Notes: generated by a model from the letters alone, not told the origin. A stretch of DNA of 64,000 nucleotides from Tautonia sociabilis (GCF_003977685.1 NZ_RYZH01000008.1:96210-160209); one strand, 5' to 3'; positions 18,030-27,749 are shown, counted from the stretch's first letter. Numbers and translations are program-made.

Positions 18030-18881
18030 TCAGCGGCCGGCGGGAGGCTCGGGCAGGATGGCGACGATCCGGGTCGGGCCGCCGCTGCCGCCGCCGATCT
18101 TCATGGGGAAGGCGAGGACGACGGCGCCGGCCTCGGGGAGCCGGTCGAGGTTGGCGACGTTCTCCAGACCGAACAGGCCGGCGCCGTTGAGGATCCGGTG
18201 CGTGGCGAAGTCCTTCGAGGGGCCGTGGTCGAGGCTCGCCGTGTCCAGCCCGACTCCCGAAACGGCCCGCTCGGTCGCCAGCCAGCGGGCGGCGTCGGGG
18301 CCGATGCCGGGGAAGTGGAGGTTGGCGACGTCGCCGGGGGCATCGGTTCCCAGATAGCGCTTCTTGTCGGGCCAAAAGGTTCCGAATCCGGTGCGGACAA
18401 GGACGATTGCCCCGTCGGGGATGCGGCCGTGCTCGGCCTCCCAGGCGGTCAGATCCTCGACGCGGAGCTGATAATCGGGGTCGGCGGCGCAGGCCTCGGT
18501 CACGTCGACCACGGCGGCGGGGCCGATCAAGCGTCGGATCGGGATCTGATCGGCCGTCTCCTGCCCTTCGGCGAAGTGGATCGGGGCGTCGAGGTGGGTC
18601 CCGCCGTGCTCGCTGCCGGCGTAGGTGGCGGAGGCGTACCAGCCTCCCTCGAGCACTCCCCAGCGGGTCCGCTCGTGGTGGAAGGGCTCGTCGAGCGGCC
18701 AGGAGATGGTCTGTTCGTCGAAGGTGTGGGTCAGGTCGATCGCCCGGCCCTGGAGCAGGGCCGCGAGCGCCTCGGCTTGCTCCAGATCACCCCCCTCCCC
18801 CCTCATCCCCAACGAGGCGATCAGGCCGGCCGCGAGGATCGTGGCGGCCAGCGTCGAGACGGTGCCGATCCGGTGTCGCAT
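18030..18881 (-). CDS. Exported cyclase family protein (kynurenine-formamidase-like)
   Basis: 283 residues from the ATG at 18881, preceded by GGGAG. A signal peptide (TLAATILAAGLIASLG) leads to RAIDLTHTFDEQTISWP, then GSEHGGTHLDAPIHFAEG, the HGGTHxDAPxH metal site of the cyclase (PF04199) family. It continues with VLVRTGFGTFW, VSGVGLDTASLDHGPS and GLFGLENVANLDRLP. Cytoplasmic members hydrolyse N-formylkynurenine, but exported planctomycete members are of unknown substrate. It is 418 bp from the M1 peptidase stop on the same strand. Confidence 0.9.
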   Translation of the reverse strand: MRHRIGTVSTLAATILAAGLIASLGMRGEGGDLEQAEALAALLQGRAIDLTHTFDEQTISWPLDEPFHHERTRWGVLEGGWYASATYAGSEHGGTHLDAPIHFAEGQETADQIPIRRLIGPAAVVDVTEACAADPDYQLRVEDLTAWEAEHGRIPDGAIVLVRTGFGTFWPDKKRYLGTDAPGDVANLHFPGIGPDAARWLATERAVSGVGLDTASLDHGPSKDFATHRILNGAGLFGLENVANLDRLPEAGAVVLAFPMKIGGGSGGPTRIVAILPEPPAGR

Positions 18882-19299
18882 GGGACGGTCTCCCGGGGTT
18901 CGAGGCCCCGAGCCACCGGGAGCCGCCGCGACTCCCGGCACGGACTCGGCCGGTCGGCGTCCCCGATTCCAGGGGCCTCGCGGTTCGTCAGCCGGTCGAG
19001 CGCGGCAGCCGCGAACGGCTTCATCTTACTCGCCGTCGCGTTGTCCGCCAGGTCCCGGAGCCGCCCGATCGCGTCCGGGGTGCCTGGAATTCCTGATCCG
19101 GTGGGGAGGACCTGTCCTCTCCGAAACCTCGGCGTCGGCGACGAGTTCGGCGACGATGCCCCTCAGACCGGACCCCGCCGGGATCAACCCGGATGAGACC
19201 GGGCCCCTTCGGGGAAACCTCGGGGATCGGGCGGTCCGGGGCCTGGCCGCGGGATCGCCGGGGGCGGACGGCGGCTCCCGGCGATGGCGAGCGGAGCGG
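18882..19299. other. Spacer, no feature recognised
   Basis: 418 bp between the cyclase start and the M1 peptidase stop. GC-rich, no coding frame with family character and no strong hairpin seen. Confidence 0.5.
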
Positions 19300-21708
19300 T
19301 CAATTGCCGTCGTCGGAGTCGTCGTCCCGCTGGCCGGGCTCCTCCGACTCGGCCTCCTGCTTCTTCTCCTCCTCGGCCTTCTGGGCCCGGCGCATGGGGT
19401 TGTCGCCGCCTCGGCGAGCGGACTTGAACAGCTCGAAGCGGGTGGGGACGGCGCGGGGGGGCCAGTGGTTGTTGTCGAGGTCGACGTCGGCGGTCTCCAG
19501 GTGCGGGTCGAGGGTGATCGAGGCGATCTCCTTCTCGGTCAGCAGCAGCTTGGAGACCTTCTCGGAGTTCCGGCGCCAGATCTCGGCGGGGATGCGGACC
19601 TCCTCGGTGGTGCCGTCCTCGAACTGGAGCTCGAGGATCACGGGCATGACCAAGCCGCCGAGGTTGGCCAGGTCAACGACGTAGAAGTTGGCCTCGGTCC
19701 GCAGGAGCTCCTTCTCCTCGTCGGAGAGGCCGGCGAGGAACTTCTCGAAGGCTTGCGTCTCGTCCTCGGTGACGGCGAGCTCGTCGTACTCGTTGTAGAA
19801 GTCCCTCAGGCCGGGCTTCTCGTCGACGAGCTTGGGCAGGTCCTTGTTGCGCTGCTGGGAGAGGGTGGTGGGCTCCTCGTCGCGCTTCTTGCGTTCGAGG
19901 GCCTTCCTCACCTCGGGGTCGCCGGTGTCGATGGCAAAGAGCTTCACGTCATCGATGGCGATATCCACATGATCGGTGGTGTAGAACCAGCCGCGCCAGA
20001 ACCAGTCGAGGTCGGTGCCGGAGGCGTCTTCCAGGGAGCGGAAGAGGTCGGCCGGCTGGGGGCGCTTGAACTTCCAGCGGCGGGCGTATTCGCGGAAGGC
20101 GTAGTCGAACAGCTCCCGGCCGAGGATGCTCTCGCGGAGGATGTTCAGCGCCGTGGCGGGCTTGGCATAGGCGTTGTTGCCGAACTGGAGGATCGTCTCG
20201 CTGTTGGTCATGATCGGCACCTGGTCGGTGCTGCGCATGTAGGAGACGATATCCTTGGGCTCGCCGCGCCAGGAGGGGTAATTCTCCTCCCACTCCTGCT
20301 CGGCGAGGTACTGGAGGAAGGTGTTGATTCCCTCATCCATCCAGGTCCACTGGCGCTCGTCGCTGTTGACGATCATCGGGAAGTAGTTGTGGCCGACCTC
20401 GTGGATGATGACGGAGATCAGCCCGTACTTCGTCCGCTCGGAGTAGGTGCCGTCTTCCTCCGGCCGGGGGCCGTTGAAGCAGATCATCGGGTACTCCATC
20501 CCGCCGACCGGCCCGTTGACCGACTGGGCCACCGGATACGGGTACTCGAACGTATAGCGCGAGTAGACGTTCAGGGTGTGGATGATCGCGGCGGTCGAGT
20601 ACTTGCTCCAGAGCGGCTCCCCCTCGTTCGGGTAGAAGGACATGGCCATCACCTGGTTGCCGCCGACGTCGTGTCCCTGGGCGTCCCAGATGAACTTGCG
20701 GGACGAGGCGAAGGCGAAGTCGCGGACGTTCTCGGCGCGGAAGATCCAGGTCTTCTTGCCGGAGGGCTTGGACTTCTCGTTCTCCTTCGCCTCCTCGGGG
20801 GTGACGATGAAGACGGGAGCGTCGGCGGTCCTTGCCTGCTCCAGGCGCTCGATCCATTCGGGCTTGAGCACATCTTCCGGATTGACCAAGACGCCGGTGG
20901 CCGAGACGACGTGGTCGTCGGGGACGGTGATGCGGACGAGGTAGTCGCCGAATTCCAGGGTGAACTCGCCGGAGCCGAGGAACTGCTTGTGCTGCCAGCC
21001 GTTGACGTCGGTGTAGGCGGCCATGCGGGGGAACCACTGGGCGATCTCGTAGATGCAGTTGCCGTCCTGCTCGAAGTACTCGAAGCCGGTCCGGCCGCCG
21101 ATGACGTCGGAGTCGTTGATCGCGTAGTCCCAGGAGACGGAGAAGACGAACTGCTCGCCGGTCTGCAACGGGGCGGGCAGGTCGATGCGCATCATGGTCT
21201 TGTTGATGGTGTACGCCAGCGGGTCGCCGGAGGAGGCCTCGACGCTGCGGATGTTCACGCCGCCGTCGAAGCCGCGGCGGGCGAGCAGGCGACGGAGGGC
21301 ATCGAACGGGACTCGGCCGTCCAGATTGGGGGCGGTGGCGGTGGTGACGGCGTCGGCGTCGGGGCGGAAGTGGTTCGGGTCGAGCTGGAGCCAGAGGTAG
21401 CCGAGGGGGTCGGGAGAGCTGTTGGTGTAGGTGATCGTCTCTCGGCCGATGATGCGGCGGGCCTCGTCGTCGAGTTCCACGTCGATGACGTGGTCGGCCC
21501 GCTGCTGCCAGTAGCCTCGGCCGGGGGCGCCGGAGGCGGTGCGGGCCTCGTTGGGGGTGGGGAGGATCTCCTCCAGTTGGCGGAACTTGTCTTCCTGCCG
21601 GTACTTCTCGTTCTTGATCTGGCCCGAGGCCGCCGGGGACAGCAGCAGGAGGGCGAGCATCGGGGCCATCGCCGCCGGGACTCGGCGGGTCCGGGTCGTG
21701 GTGCGCAT
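19300..21708 (-). CDS. Secreted M1 family metallopeptidase
   Basis: 802 residues from the ATG at 21708, with a signal peptide (AAMAPMLALLLLSPAASGQ). The zinc site is HEVGH at 436-440 plus Glu459, exactly the M1 HExxH-x18-E spacing, with WMDEG after it. The exopeptidase-type GGMEYPM motif lies before it, replacing the usual GAMEN. The N-terminal beta domain begins HVIDVELDDEARRIIGRETITYTN. A C-terminal charged tail (QKAEEEKKQEAESEEPGQ) is unusual. Likely digests peptides in the periplasm or outside. M1 proteins of this gluzincin type can be bestatin-sensitive aminopeptidases. Confidence 0.92.
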   Translation of the reverse strand: MRTTTRTRRVPAAMAPMLALLLLSPAASGQIKNEKYRQEDKFRQLEEILPTPNEARTASGAPGRGYWQQRADHVIDVELDDEARRIIGRETITYTNSSPDPLGYLWLQLDPNHFRPDADAVTTATAPNLDGRVPFDALRRLLARRGFDGGVNIRSVEASSGDPLAYTINKTMMRIDLPAPLQTGEQFVFSVSWDYAINDSDVIGGRTGFEYFEQDGNCIYEIAQWFPRMAAYTDVNGWQHKQFLGSGEFTLEFGDYLVRITVPDDHVVSATGVLVNPEDVLKPEWIERLEQARTADAPVFIVTPEEAKENEKSKPSGKKTWIFRAENVRDFAFASSRKFIWDAQGHDVGGNQVMAMSFYPNEGEPLWSKYSTAAIIHTLNVYSRYTFEYPYPVAQSVNGPVGGMEYPMICFNGPRPEEDGTYSERTKYGLISVIIHEVGHNYFPMIVNSDERQWTWMDEGINTFLQYLAEQEWEENYPSWRGEPKDIVSYMRSTDQVPIMTNSETILQFGNNAYAKPATALNILRESILGRELFDYAFREYARRWKFKRPQPADLFRSLEDASGTDLDWFWRGWFYTTDHVDIAIDDVKLFAIDTGDPEVRKALERKKRDEEPTTLSQQRNKDLPKLVDEKPGLRDFYNEYDELAVTEDETQAFEKFLAGLSDEEKELLRTEANFYVVDLANLGGLVMPVILELQFEDGTTEEVRIPAEIWRRNSEKVSKLLLTEKEIASITLDPHLETADVDLDNNHWPPRAVPTRFELFKSARRGGDNPMRRAQKAEEEKKQEAESEEPGQRDDDSDDGN

Positions 21709-21855
21709 CGTCGTTCGACTCGAAGGTGCGGGTTCGTTGCGGCGGCTGGGCGCCGGGGCGCCCGCGATCGGATGAGCCCGGTCGGGAGAGGGCTTTCGAT
21801 CTTGGGGGCCGCGACCCCCGGTGTCAAGCAAGCCGGGGAGGATCCGGGCGGAGGG

Positions 21856-22788
21856 TCAGCGGAAGCGGTAGCGGGGGTTGGTCGGGTCGAAGTCGAGGTC
21901 GACGGGGGAGGCGTCGGGGTCGAACGACTCGACGATGTAGCAGCCTCCCAGGGGGGGAGGGGTGCCGGGGGAGTCGGGCCAGTCGTGGTAGCGGTAAGAG
22001 CGGGGCAGGAGGGTCTCGGGGTCGAAGCGGACCTCGACGCGGGCGAAGGGGCGGCCGTCGGCGGGGGCGTCGTAGCGCTGGACGGAGCGGAGCTCGGTCC
22101 GGCCGTCCTCCCCCTCGACCCGGTCGAGCACGACCGAGGCGCCGGGGTCCTCCCGGTCGCGGTCGGCGGCGTCGAGGAGGCGGCGGGCGACCGGCAGCAG
22201 GCCGGCCTCGGTGATCGGGAAGCGACTCTGCGACATCGCCAGCGGAGACTCCGGGTGCAGCTCGATCGGCGGCACGAGCAGGCCGAGCAGCCCTCCGCCG
22301 GGATGCGAGAGCAGCTTACCGCCCCGGAGGCCCTCCACGTAGATGATCTCGCAGCCCTCGTCCACGCCGATGTCCTTCAGGTAGACCGACGCGGGCCGAT
22401 GCCGCACCTTCATCTGCAGCCTCTGCTCCCGGAGCCAGGAGCCGCCGACCCGCTCTCGGCGGCGGATGATCGCCTCGTAGCCGTCGAGCCGCTCCAGGCG
22501 GCCGACCAGGGCGAGCATCGCTCGGTGGAGCCTCCGCTTCGCCTCGGGACCGGTCAGGGGGCCGTCGGGCCAGCCGACGGGAGAGAGGGGGTCGGGGGCC
22601 GGCCCGGCCTCCGAGACGGGAAGCTCGGGGGCCGGGGCCCAGGACGACGAGGGTGCCCCCGCCGCGTCAATCGGCGCCGAGACCATCCAGCGCACGCCGG
22701 CCGCCAGCACGACCGGGGAGATCGCCAGCAGGACGATCCCTCGCCATCTCCTCGCCGAAGCCCTGAGCCGATCGCTGCCCTGCCCCAT
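21856..22788 (-). CDS. DUF1571 domain protein, membrane-anchored
   Basis: 310 residues from the ATG at 22788. The N-terminus is basic and then hydrophobic (RWRGIVLLAISPVVLAAGV), a signal anchor. DUF1571 features: LERLDGYEAIIRRRERVGGSWLREQRLQMKVRHRPASVYL, EIIYVEGLRGGKLLSHPGGG, SPLAMSQSRFPITEAGL, and the C-terminal RYRFR. An upstream ATG at 22968 is possible but would give a Pro/Gly-rich leader with no support. Family function unknown; the fold suggests a lipoprotein-localisation (LolA-like) ligand binder. It is 147 bp upstream of the M1 peptidase on the same strand. Confidence 0.82.
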   Translation of the reverse strand: MGQGSDRLRASARRWRGIVLLAISPVVLAAGVRWMVSAPIDAAGAPSSSWAPAPELPVSEAGPAPDPLSPVGWPDGPLTGPEAKRRLHRAMLALVGRLERLDGYEAIIRRRERVGGSWLREQRLQMKVRHRPASVYLKDIGVDEGCEIIYVEGLRGGKLLSHPGGGLLGLLVPPIELHPESPLAMSQSRFPITEAGLLPVARRLLDAADRDREDPGASVVLDRVEGEDGRTELRSVQRYDAPADGRPFARVEVRFDPETLLPRSYRYHDWPDSPGTPPPLGGCYIVESFDPDASPVDLDFDPTNPRYRFR

Positions 22789-23150
22789 CTCGCCTCGGTC
22801 CTCGGTGCGGCCGACGATCGGGGCCGACCACCCGCCGCCCGGCTCCTGCCCGCGTCGTCCTGCCGGGACGCCCCCGCGCCGATCGCTCCGGTCGCGGAGC
22901 CCGGCCCCGATCCCGAGGGAATCCGGCCCGGGAGGTCGGCCCTCGCCGCCGGGGTCGGGGGTGTGCATGGAATCCCATTCTAGAGCAACGGGCAGGCCGA
23001 GACGACCATCGAACGCCCACCCCTGCCGATTTCCCCCCGGCTCTCCCGCTTGCCCCGGCACTCGCCTCGCATGCCGGCCTCCTCGCCCGGCACGGCCCGG
23101 ATCCGGGAGCGGCGCGCGCCGGAACGATTCCTCAACCATTAACCCCCAAA

Positions 23151-23183
23151 GAAGTTACGCAAGCACAATGGCTTCGTTCCGTC
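23151..23183 (+). repeat. 33-bp direct repeat, copy 1
   Basis: Starts GAAGTTACGC and ends CACAATGGCTTCGTTCCGTC. 29 of 33 positions match copy 2 at 23309; the last 20 bases are identical. It lies in the spacer and is AT-richer than its flanks. Confidence 0.9.
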
Positions 23184-23308
23184 TCGGTTCGACCGGGGTG
23201 TCCCCGCCGCTCCGGGGGCCGATCGGCGGGGAGGAGAGGACCGAGCGGTGCGCCGCCAATCCCCGGCGGGTGCGCGCGGGCCCCATTCCGGATCTTGTTT
23301 TTCAACAT

Positions 23309-23341
23309 GAAGTTGCGGCAACACAATGGCTTCGTTCCGTC
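23309..23341 (+). repeat. 33-bp direct repeat, copy 2
   Basis: Starts GAAGTTGCGG, ends with the same 20 bases as copy 1. Preceded by an AT-rich TTGTTTTTCAACATG. The two copies are 158 bp apart, start to start. Confidence 0.9.
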
Positions 23342-23609
23342 GCGAGGTGCGCCGGATGATGCCTCGAGTCGTCGTCAGGCTGGGGAGGGAGGCGGGGCGC
23401 CCCGGCGGTCGGGGGGGATCCAGGTGCACGGTCGTCGAGCTTGCCAAAGAGCGGGGCGGACGGAGGGCGCCCCGGGGAAGGCGACTCCCCTGTCCAGATG
23501 ATCGGAAGCCGGGCGGTTGGCGGTGACCCGGCCTCCGATCGGGCCGTCCCGGGGTCGACCCGGCCCGGGCTTCCCCGGGCCGGAGGAGCAACCGCCGAGG
23601 ACTCCGGGA

Positions 23610-25004
23610 TCAGCGTTCCAGGAACGGGCCCTCGGATCGGGCGCGCTGGTAGCGGGAGCGCCAGAGGTCGGAGCCGTCGTCGGGCACCAGGCGGGAGTCG
23701 ACTCCCCGCTCGAAGTAGGGGATGACGCCGGCGTTGGCGGCGGTGAGCATGAAGTTGACTCGGCCGGTGTTGGCGGTGTACATGCGTCGGCCATCGGGCC
23801 AGGAGGTTTCGATCAGGCGGGGGGGATCGGGGCGCTCGGCGGGCTTCTCGACGCGGTAGCGGTCCAGCGCGTCTCGGTCGAGCTCGAAGCCGAGGCCGGG
23901 GCCGGTGGGGATGGCGGAGCGGCCTTCCTTGACGACGATGGGTTCCTTCAGCAGCCGGCTGGCGAAGAGCTGGTGGCAGTTGACGGCCGGCCAGGTGGCG
24001 TGGCTGAGCACGGCGCCGCAGTGCAGCGACCAGGCGGCGGTGATGTCGGAGCCGACCAACTGGAGCCAGAACGGCAGATCCGCCGTGGCGGCCACGGCGC
24101 CGGTGTCGATCAGTCGGCTGGCTCCTCCGCCGACGACGAAGCCGTCGCAGACGTCCCGCTTGATGACGACGGCCGGCCGGGGAGTGCCGTAGTGCAGCGC
24201 CAGCGGGGTTTCGACCTCCTGGCGGATGCGGACGTTCCCCTCGACGTCCGACTGGGGAATGGGAGTCTCGAAGATGGCGACCTGGGGGGTCTGCTCCAGC
24301 TCCTTGAGGATGGGGAGGCCGCGATCGGCGGTGAGCAGGGTGTCGTTGAAGTCGACGCCGATCTTGAAGTCCTTGGGGAGGGTGTCCCGGACGGCGTCGG
24401 CGCAGGCCCAGATGTCGAACCAGGGGCGGCCCTTGGTCTTCATGGCGAGGTAGCCCTGCGCGAGGGCCTCCTTGCACTCGGAGACCCAGTCGGCCGGCGG
24501 GATGTCGATGTTCCACCACGACAGGGGAGTGGTGTCGTGGACCTGCTCGCCGAGCAGGCGGTGCAGCGGCACGTCGAGGGCGCGGGCAACGGCGTCGAAG
24601 AGGGCCTGCTGGAGCCCCGAGCCGAGGGAGTCGTCCCACATCAGGGCGGCGGCGTTCTGGCCCTGGGCTCGGGCGACGTCCTCGTCGCTGGTGACGCCCC
24701 AGGTGTAGTAGAGCATCGTCTCGCCGAAGCCGACGTGGCCGGAGCCGAGGGTGACCTCGCAGATTTCGAACAGATCCCAGTGCGGGATCTCCCGGGCCAT
24801 CGCCCGGCCGGGCGTCTCTCGGAAGGGGAGGCGGACGGTGGTGCGCTCGATCTTCTCGACGCGGAAGTCGGCCCCCCGGGCCTTTCGGGCGGCCCAGGCG
24901 CGGGGGCCGGAGCCAGCGAGGGTGGCCGCCAGCGCAAGGCCCGAGGCGCCGAGGAAGCGGCGACGGTCGATCAGGGCGGCGGAACGTCGGCGGTCGGTCG
25001 GCAT
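23610..25004 (-). CDS. Tat-exported enolase-superfamily enzyme (mandelate racemase/muconate lactonizing type)
   Basis: 464 residues. DRRRFLGASGLALAATLAG is a twin-arginine signal. The mature part follows the superfamily plan: an N-terminal capping domain (FRVEKIERTTVRLPF, GFGETMLYYT), then the barrel. AMKTKGRPW carries the KxK-like catalytic Lys, and metal ligands are seen at GVDFNDTLL, FETPIPQ and an IKRDVC strand. Very likely an extracytoplasmic sugar-acid dehydratase or epimerase; the substrate is not deducible. The export is unusual for this superfamily but recurs in planctomycetes. Confidence 0.88.
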   Translation of the reverse strand: MPTDRRRSAALIDRRRFLGASGLALAATLAGSGPRAWAARKARGADFRVEKIERTTVRLPFRETPGRAMAREIPHWDLFEICEVTLGSGHVGFGETMLYYTWGVTSDEDVARAQGQNAAALMWDDSLGSGLQQALFDAVARALDVPLHRLLGEQVHDTTPLSWWNIDIPPADWVSECKEALAQGYLAMKTKGRPWFDIWACADAVRDTLPKDFKIGVDFNDTLLTADRGLPILKELEQTPQVAIFETPIPQSDVEGNVRIRQEVETPLALHYGTPRPAVVIKRDVCDGFVVGGGASRLIDTGAVAATADLPFWLQLVGSDITAAWSLHCGAVLSHATWPAVNCHQLFASRLLKEPIVVKEGRSAIPTGPGLGFELDRDALDRYRVEKPAERPDPPRLIETSWPDGRRMYTANTGRVNFMLTAANAGVIPYFERGVDSRLVPDDGSDLWRSRYQRARSEGPFLER

Positions 25005-25148
25005 GGGAGGCCCTCGCTCGGCTCGGGTTCCGGTCGGTCGGGGGACGGGTCGGGTCGGCCCGGGATCTCCAACCTTTGTGCAACAGGCGTAGTCTACGGC
25101 CGTCGCCGCGACGGCTCAACGAGGGACCGCGGGGGGAAGGAAGCGCGC

Positions 25149-25202
25149 GCGACCGGGCCGGATCGCGGGGGAGGGGCGTGCCCCCGGATCCGGCCCGGTC
25201 GC
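25149..25202 (-). terminator. Strong stem-loop downstream of the subtilase gene
   Basis: Arms 25149-25164 and 25187-25202 are perfectly complementary over 16 bp (GCGACCGGGCCGGATC and its complement). Inside, C25166-G25171 pairs with C25181-G25186, leaving a 9-base loop and one bulged G. It sits 31 bp after the subtilase stop. No U-tract. Confidence 0.6.
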
Positions 25203-25232
25203 CTCGGACGACGGCCCCAGAGGGGCGGTCGG

Positions 25233-27749
25233 TCAGCGGATGGTGAAGTTGACCGCGACCGGCTCGGTGAGGTGAATGCCGTACCGGCTTCGGATCGCGG
25301 TGCCGATGGACACCGAGTAGTCCCCCGAGGCCGACTGGCTGGGCAGCCGGATGTCGAACTGGGTGTCGTTGGTCCCGTCCACCGGCCGGACCCGCTCGAC
25401 GGTGATCAAGCCGCTGGGGCCGGTCGCCGTGATGAACTGGGGCAGGAACCAGTAGGGGGCCATCGGGCGGTCGAACGTCACTCGGACGATGCGGACCGGG
25501 CCGTTGATTGTCCCTCCCGGCAGGGCGGAGGCGAGCTGGGGGGCCGCCGAGGTGTCGAGGATGGTGAAGGAGGCCTCATGCGGGGCCTCCATCATCGCGC
25601 CGGCCAGGTCGGCGATGTTCGGGCCGATCTGGAGGGTGTAGGTCCCCTCCTGGGACTGCGACGGGATGATGATGGAGAACTCCGACGGGCCGGCCTGGTG
25701 GATGCGGCTCGGGGTGATCGACCCGCCGGGCCCGGAGAGGCTCACGTCGTCGACGGTGAAGCTGCTGGCGTCGATGGCCTCGGAGAAGGTCACCCGGAGG
25801 ACCCGCACCGGGCCGGAGACCGTCGAGCCGGGGCTCACCGAGGAAACCGAGGGCGCCGAGACGGCGCCGAGGGTGAAGTGGAAGGAGGCGGCCGAGGCCA
25901 GCGCGTTGCCGGCCAGGTCGGTGATCTGCCGGCCGATCCTCACGAGGTAGTCGCCGTCGGCCGACTGCTCGTCGATCGCGAGGTCGAAGAGCGTGCCGCC
26001 GCCGGCCGGGTCGATCGACGAGACGTTCACCGCGCCGTTCGGGCCGAGGATCTGGAAGTCCTGGGCGGACATGCTGGTGATGTCCATCGGCTCGGAGAAG
26101 GACAGCTGGAGGACCGAGACCGGGCCGGTCGTGGCTCCCGAGGGGGTGGCCGAGACGAACGTCGGCGGTGAGGAGTCTCGGATGGTGACGCTGCCGACGT
26201 AGGCCGAGGTCATCGTCTGGCTGGTCAACGGGTTGAGGATGTCGGGGCCGATCGTCACGCCGTAGGAGCCGACGGCCGACTGGGCCGAGGCGAGGACGAT
26301 GTCGAACAGTTGGTCGTTGCTGTCGGGCACGGCCCGGACCTGCTGGACCGAAACCGAGTTGCTGGACGGGTCGGTGACGGCGACATCGGAGGCGTCGAAG
26401 CTCGTCGGGTCGATCGGGAAGGTGAAGGAGGTGCGGATGACCCGGATCGGCCCGCTGACGGCGACGCCCGGCAGCAGACCGGAAACCCGGGGGCCGAGCT
26501 CGGTCAGGGCCCGGCCGACGTCGATCCGGCCGCCGGTGGCGACGTATTCCTCGAACCCCTCGATCGGATCGACCGTCGCGAGCAACTGGGCCTTGATCTG
26601 CGCCCCCGTCCAGCTCGGGAACTCCGCCTTCAGCAGGGCGGCGGCCCCGGAAACCTGCGCCGCGGCCTGGGAGGTGCCGCTGAGGAAGCTGTAGGTGTTG
26701 CCTGGCGTGAGACTCAGGATGCTGACGCCCGGGGCGACGACGTCGACGCTGGTCGCACCGGAGTTGGAGGTGCTCGACAGGTTGTCGTTGCGGTCGGTCG
26801 CGGCCACCGAGATGATGCCGTTGGAGGCGTAGGAGGCCGGGTACCGCGGCGTCGTGTCGTTGTCCTGGGCGTCGTTGCCGGCCGAGGCGACGATGAGCAC
26901 GCCGGCCGAGACGGCGGCGTCGATGGCGTCGGAGACGGCCTGGCTGAAGTTGGGGGACTCGAAGCTCATGTTGATGATGTCGGCACCGTTGGCCACGGCG
27001 TACTCGATGGCCGAGACGATGTCGCTGCTGCTGGTGCCGCTCGGGCCGATCACCCGCAGCGGCATGATGCTGACCGACCAGTTGATGCCGGCCACGCCGA
27101 TCGCGTTGTTGGAGAGGGCGCCGATGATGCCGGCCATGTGGGTGCCGTGGCTGTCGTCATCCTGGGGGATGTTGTCGCCATCGACGAAGTCCCAGCCATT
27201 GACGTCGTCAACGTAGCCGTTGTTGTCGTCGTCGATGCTGTTGTTGGGGATCTCTCCGATGTTGGTCCAGATGTTGCCGGCGAGCTCGACGTGGCTGGTA
27301 TCAACGCCGGTGTCGATGATGGCGACCGTCACATCGCTTGATCCGGTCGTCACATTCCAGGCCGTCTCGATGCCGATGTCGGCGCCGATGGAGCCGCCGC
27401 TCTGGCCGGTGTTCCGCAGGAAGTACTCGAGGGAGAAGTAGGGGTCGTTGGGGAGGGAGGCGGTGCGGTACGAGGTGGAGTCCGGCTCGGCGAACCGGAC
27501 GCCCGGGGCGGTGCGGAACGAGGCGACGGCCTCGTCAACCCCGACGCCCTCGGGCAGGGTGATGACCTCGACACCAGCCGGGCGCCCGGACGCCTGCGGA
27601 TCCTGCCAGCCGACCAGGATGCGACCCGGGGCGTAAGAGCCGGGGGAGATCGTCGGCCCCCGGCCCTCGCCGAGGCCTCCGCTGAGCAGAGTACGCTCTT
27701 CCAGCCGCTCGAGTCGGAACGGCCGGGATCCGGGTCGTCGAACGCGCAT
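25233..27749 (-). CDS. S8 subtilase with LEPR-XLL-type leader and C-terminal Ig-like repeats
   Basis: 838 residues. The N-terminus RLERLEERTLLSG at 12-24 matches the planctomycete LEPR-XLL-type surface-protein signal; there is no ordinary signal peptide. A short prodomain-like region (about 40-100) precedes the peptidase: Asp146 in AIIDTGVD, His201 in SHGTHMAG, oxyanion Asn292 in ASAGND, and Ser360 in SGTSQAA, with Gln where Met is usual. From about residue 421 four related beta repeats follow, each with a GPVRVxRxxF core and a ...GxYxVxIGxxI end. Expected at the cell surface. The downstream hairpin closes the gene. Confidence 0.9.
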   Translation of the reverse strand: MRVRRPGSRPFRLERLEERTLLSGGLGEGRGPTISPGSYAPGRILVGWQDPQASGRPAGVEVITLPEGVGVDEAVASFRTAPGVRFAEPDSTSYRTASLPNDPYFSLEYFLRNTGQSGGSIGADIGIETAWNVTTGSSDVTVAIIDTGVDTSHVELAGNIWTNIGEIPNNSIDDDNNGYVDDVNGWDFVDGDNIPQDDDSHGTHMAGIIGALSNNAIGVAGINWSVSIMPLRVIGPSGTSSSDIVSAIEYAVANGADIINMSFESPNFSQAVSDAIDAAVSAGVLIVASAGNDAQDNDTTPRYPASYASNGIISVAATDRNDNLSSTSNSGATSVDVVAPGVSILSLTPGNTYSFLSGTSQAAAQVSGAAALLKAEFPSWTGAQIKAQLLATVDPIEGFEEYVATGGRIDVGRALTELGPRVSGLLPGVAVSGPIRVIRTSFTFPIDPTSFDASDVAVTDPSSNSVSVQQVRAVPDSNDQLFDIVLASAQSAVGSYGVTIGPDILNPLTSQTMTSAYVGSVTIRDSSPPTFVSATPSGATTGPVSVLQLSFSEPMDITSMSAQDFQILGPNGAVNVSSIDPAGGGTLFDLAIDEQSADGDYLVRIGRQITDLAGNALASAASFHFTLGAVSAPSVSSVSPGSTVSGPVRVLRVTFSEAIDASSFTVDDVSLSGPGGSITPSRIHQAGPSEFSIIIPSQSQEGTYTLQIGPNIADLAGAMMEAPHEASFTILDTSAAPQLASALPGGTINGPVRIVRVTFDRPMAPYWFLPQFITATGPSGLITVERVRPVDGTNDTQFDIRLPSQSASGDYSVSIGTAIRSRYGIHLTEPVAVNFTIR

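Larger units (their letters stand above)
22789..23609. other. Long spacer with a direct repeat pair
   Basis: 821 bp between the DUF1571 start and the enolase-superfamily stop. It holds the 33-bp repeats at 23151 and 23309. The rest is GC-rich and has no supported gene; short frames reading the repeat in various frames are not convincing. Confidence 0.55.

Noticed and set aside
18625..22983. 1452-codon open frame on the + strand
   Set aside because: It is the antisense of the cyclase, M1 peptidase and DUF1571 genes, all of which have recognisable motifs and signal peptides on the - strand. High GC makes such long shadow frames common.
23295..23530. Small frames across the 33-bp repeats
   Set aside because: They read the repeat in different frames in each copy and lack ribosome sites.
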